The translations under genes were made by a program, and so were the position numbers. From Alphaproteobacteria bacterium (GTDB lineage Bacteria > Pseudomonadota > Alphaproteobacteria > Rhodobacterales > Rhodobacteraceae), in contig JAUHZL010000160.1 of the NCBI GenBank assembly GCA_030425945.1, positions 1 through 7,003 on the forward strand: DNA of 7,003 nt, given 5' to 3'. The notes under the pieces are model-generated. The model worked only from the letters and a program-made list of their open reading frames with translations, had not been told where the DNA came from and did no database searches. Positions 6,427 to 7,003 of this stretch are shown in pieces; the stretch's first letter is position 1, and every line of letters begins with the position of its first letter.

Positions 6427-6452
6427 GGGGGCCGGCCGTCAGACCGGCACCC
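6427..6452 (-). terminator. second hairpin after the symporter stop codon
   Basis: A 9-bp stem with one mismatch (6444-6452 with 6427-6435) and an 8-base loop begins 8 bases after the symporter stop. On the minus strand it is followed by TTCCCT, not a clean T-run. With the next hairpin it forms a tandem pair. Role as an mRNA 3'-end stabiliser or weak terminator is inference. Confidence 0.35.
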
Positions 6453-6460
6453 TTCGATCC

Positions 6461-7003
6461 TCAGTGGTCGGCCGCAGCGGCACCGGCCCCTTTCGGGATA
6501 CGGATGCTCTCGACCAGCTCCTGGATCTCGCGCGGCGGGGCCTGGGTCACGCGGCTGACGCCGATCGCGACCGCGAAGTTCAGCACCGCACCGACGGTCC
6601 CGATGGCCGTGGACGAAATCCCCAGCAGCGAGCCCTCGATGGTGTCGGGGAAGCTGTTGGTGCCCGGCACAAAGAACCAGCCCTTGTGCAGGAAGATGTA
6701 GACGAGCGTGAACACGAGGCCCGTCAGCATCCCCGCAACTGCGCCAACGTTGTTCACGCGCTTCGAGAAGATGCCCATCATCAGCACCGGGAAGATCGAC
6801 GCCGCCGCCAGACCGAAGGCGAGCGCCACCGTCTGTGCCGCGAAGCCGGGCGGGTTGAGGCCGAGGTAGGTCGCCACCGCAATGGCCACCGCCATCGCGA
6901 TCCGGGCGGACAGCAGTTCACCCTTTTCGCTGATGTTCGGGTTCAGCTGGCCCTTGATCAGGTCGTGGCTGACCGCGCCGGAGATGGCGAGCAGCAGACC
7001 CGC
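6461..7003 (-). CDS. sodium:solute symporter, ActP-like (C-terminal part)
   Basis: The visible 180 residues are the C-terminal third of a solute:sodium symporter; the frame stays open to the right window edge (codons AGLLLAISGAVSHDL...), so the internal methionine near 6895 is not the start. SGAVSHDL, then a short charged loop with NISEKGELLSARI, then repeated hydrophobic segments match acetate permease-type members of the family: SHDL with a following E-x-E/R-V/I helix start is shared with ActP. Hydrophobic segments lie at about residues 33-50, 56-78, 86-106 and 124-150 of the visible part, ending in a hydrophilic tail (PPREIQELVESIRIPKGAGAAAADH). These proteins take up small organic acids with sodium through the inner membrane. 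A DUF294/CBS protein and a DnaQ-like exonuclease downstream fit the subfamily whose members often have a small DUF4212 partner gene just upstream, which would be outside this window. Exact substrate cannot be told. Confidence 0.9.
   Translation of the reverse strand, partial: AGLLLAISGAVSHDLIKGQLNPNISEKGELLSARIAMAVAIAVATYLGLNPPGFAAQTVALAFGLAAASIFPVLMMGIFSKRVNNVGAVAGMLTGLVFTLVYIFLHKGWFFVPGTNSFPDTIEGSLLGISSTAIGTVGAVLNFAVAIGVSRVTQAPPREIQELVESIRIPKGAGAAAADH

Larger units (their letters stand above)
6308..6460 (-). other. intergenic region between symporter and nucleotidyltransferase genes
   Basis: The 153-base gap holds two hairpins near the symporter end (described separately) and the ribosome-binding site of the next gene near 6314-6317. 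I could not find a convincing promoter: no pair of -35/-10 boxes at proper spacing stands out. A GATAGC near 6343-6348 resembles a weak -10 but has no partner. The nucleotidyltransferase gene may be read through from the symporter or use a promoter I cannot recognise. Confidence 0.4.

Noticed and set aside
6461..6895. A small 144-aa membrane protein starting at 6895
   Set aside because: The frame continues upstream without a stop to the window edge, and the upstream residues (SGAVSHDL...) match the symporter family, so this is the tail of a larger protein.

Overview
The window is a GC-rich, tightly packed chromosomal segment, and every convincing gene lies on the minus strand. GC-type wobble usage, a NusA with a duplicated C-terminal helical region, and a YlxR-type protein directly after NusA all point to an alphaproteobacterium. 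The style of the proteins suggests a Rhodobacterales/Rhodobacteraceae-like organism, but this is an inference from sequence character and not from a database search.

Read in the direction of transcription (right to left), the window opens with the C-terminal 180 residues of a sodium:solute symporter of the acetate-permease-like type, cut by the window edge. Two GC-rich hairpins follow it in a 153-base gap. Next come three genes that look like one operon: a 608-aa protein with a cyclic-nucleotide-binding-like domain, two CBS motifs and a DUF294 nucleotidyltransferase; a 175-aa two-TM protein of unknown function; and a 478-aa membrane-anchored protein with a PAS-like region fused to a DnaQ-type DEDDh 3'-5' exonuclease. 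Gaps inside this operon are 10 and 30 bases. I read this half as a transport and signalling block: the transporter, the CBS/nucleotidyltransferase protein and the exonuclease are a recurring neighbourhood in proteobacteria as I remember it, but the shared function is not established.

The left half is the conserved rimP-nusA-ylxR translation/transcription operon, normally continued by infB beyond the left edge. RimP assists 30S subunit maturation, NusA is the transcription pausing/termination/antitermination factor, and YlxR is a small RNA-binding protein. Gaps are 3 bases (rimP-nusA) and 21 bases (nusA-ylxR).

The most interesting non-coding signal is a strong intrinsic terminator (7-bp stem, nine T residues) whose T-run ends about 10 bases before the rimP ATG. 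A plausible promoter lies upstream of it, so the terminator may sit inside the rimP-nusA leader and act as an attenuator sensitive to NusA itself. A competing pairing that would break the terminator stem is present. A second notable structure is an 8-bp perfect hairpin with the nusA stop codon in its loop and part of the ylxR ribosome-binding site in its stem, which suggests translational coupling. I see no mobile element, CRISPR array, tRNA or rRNA, and no gene-free stretch longer than about 155 bases.
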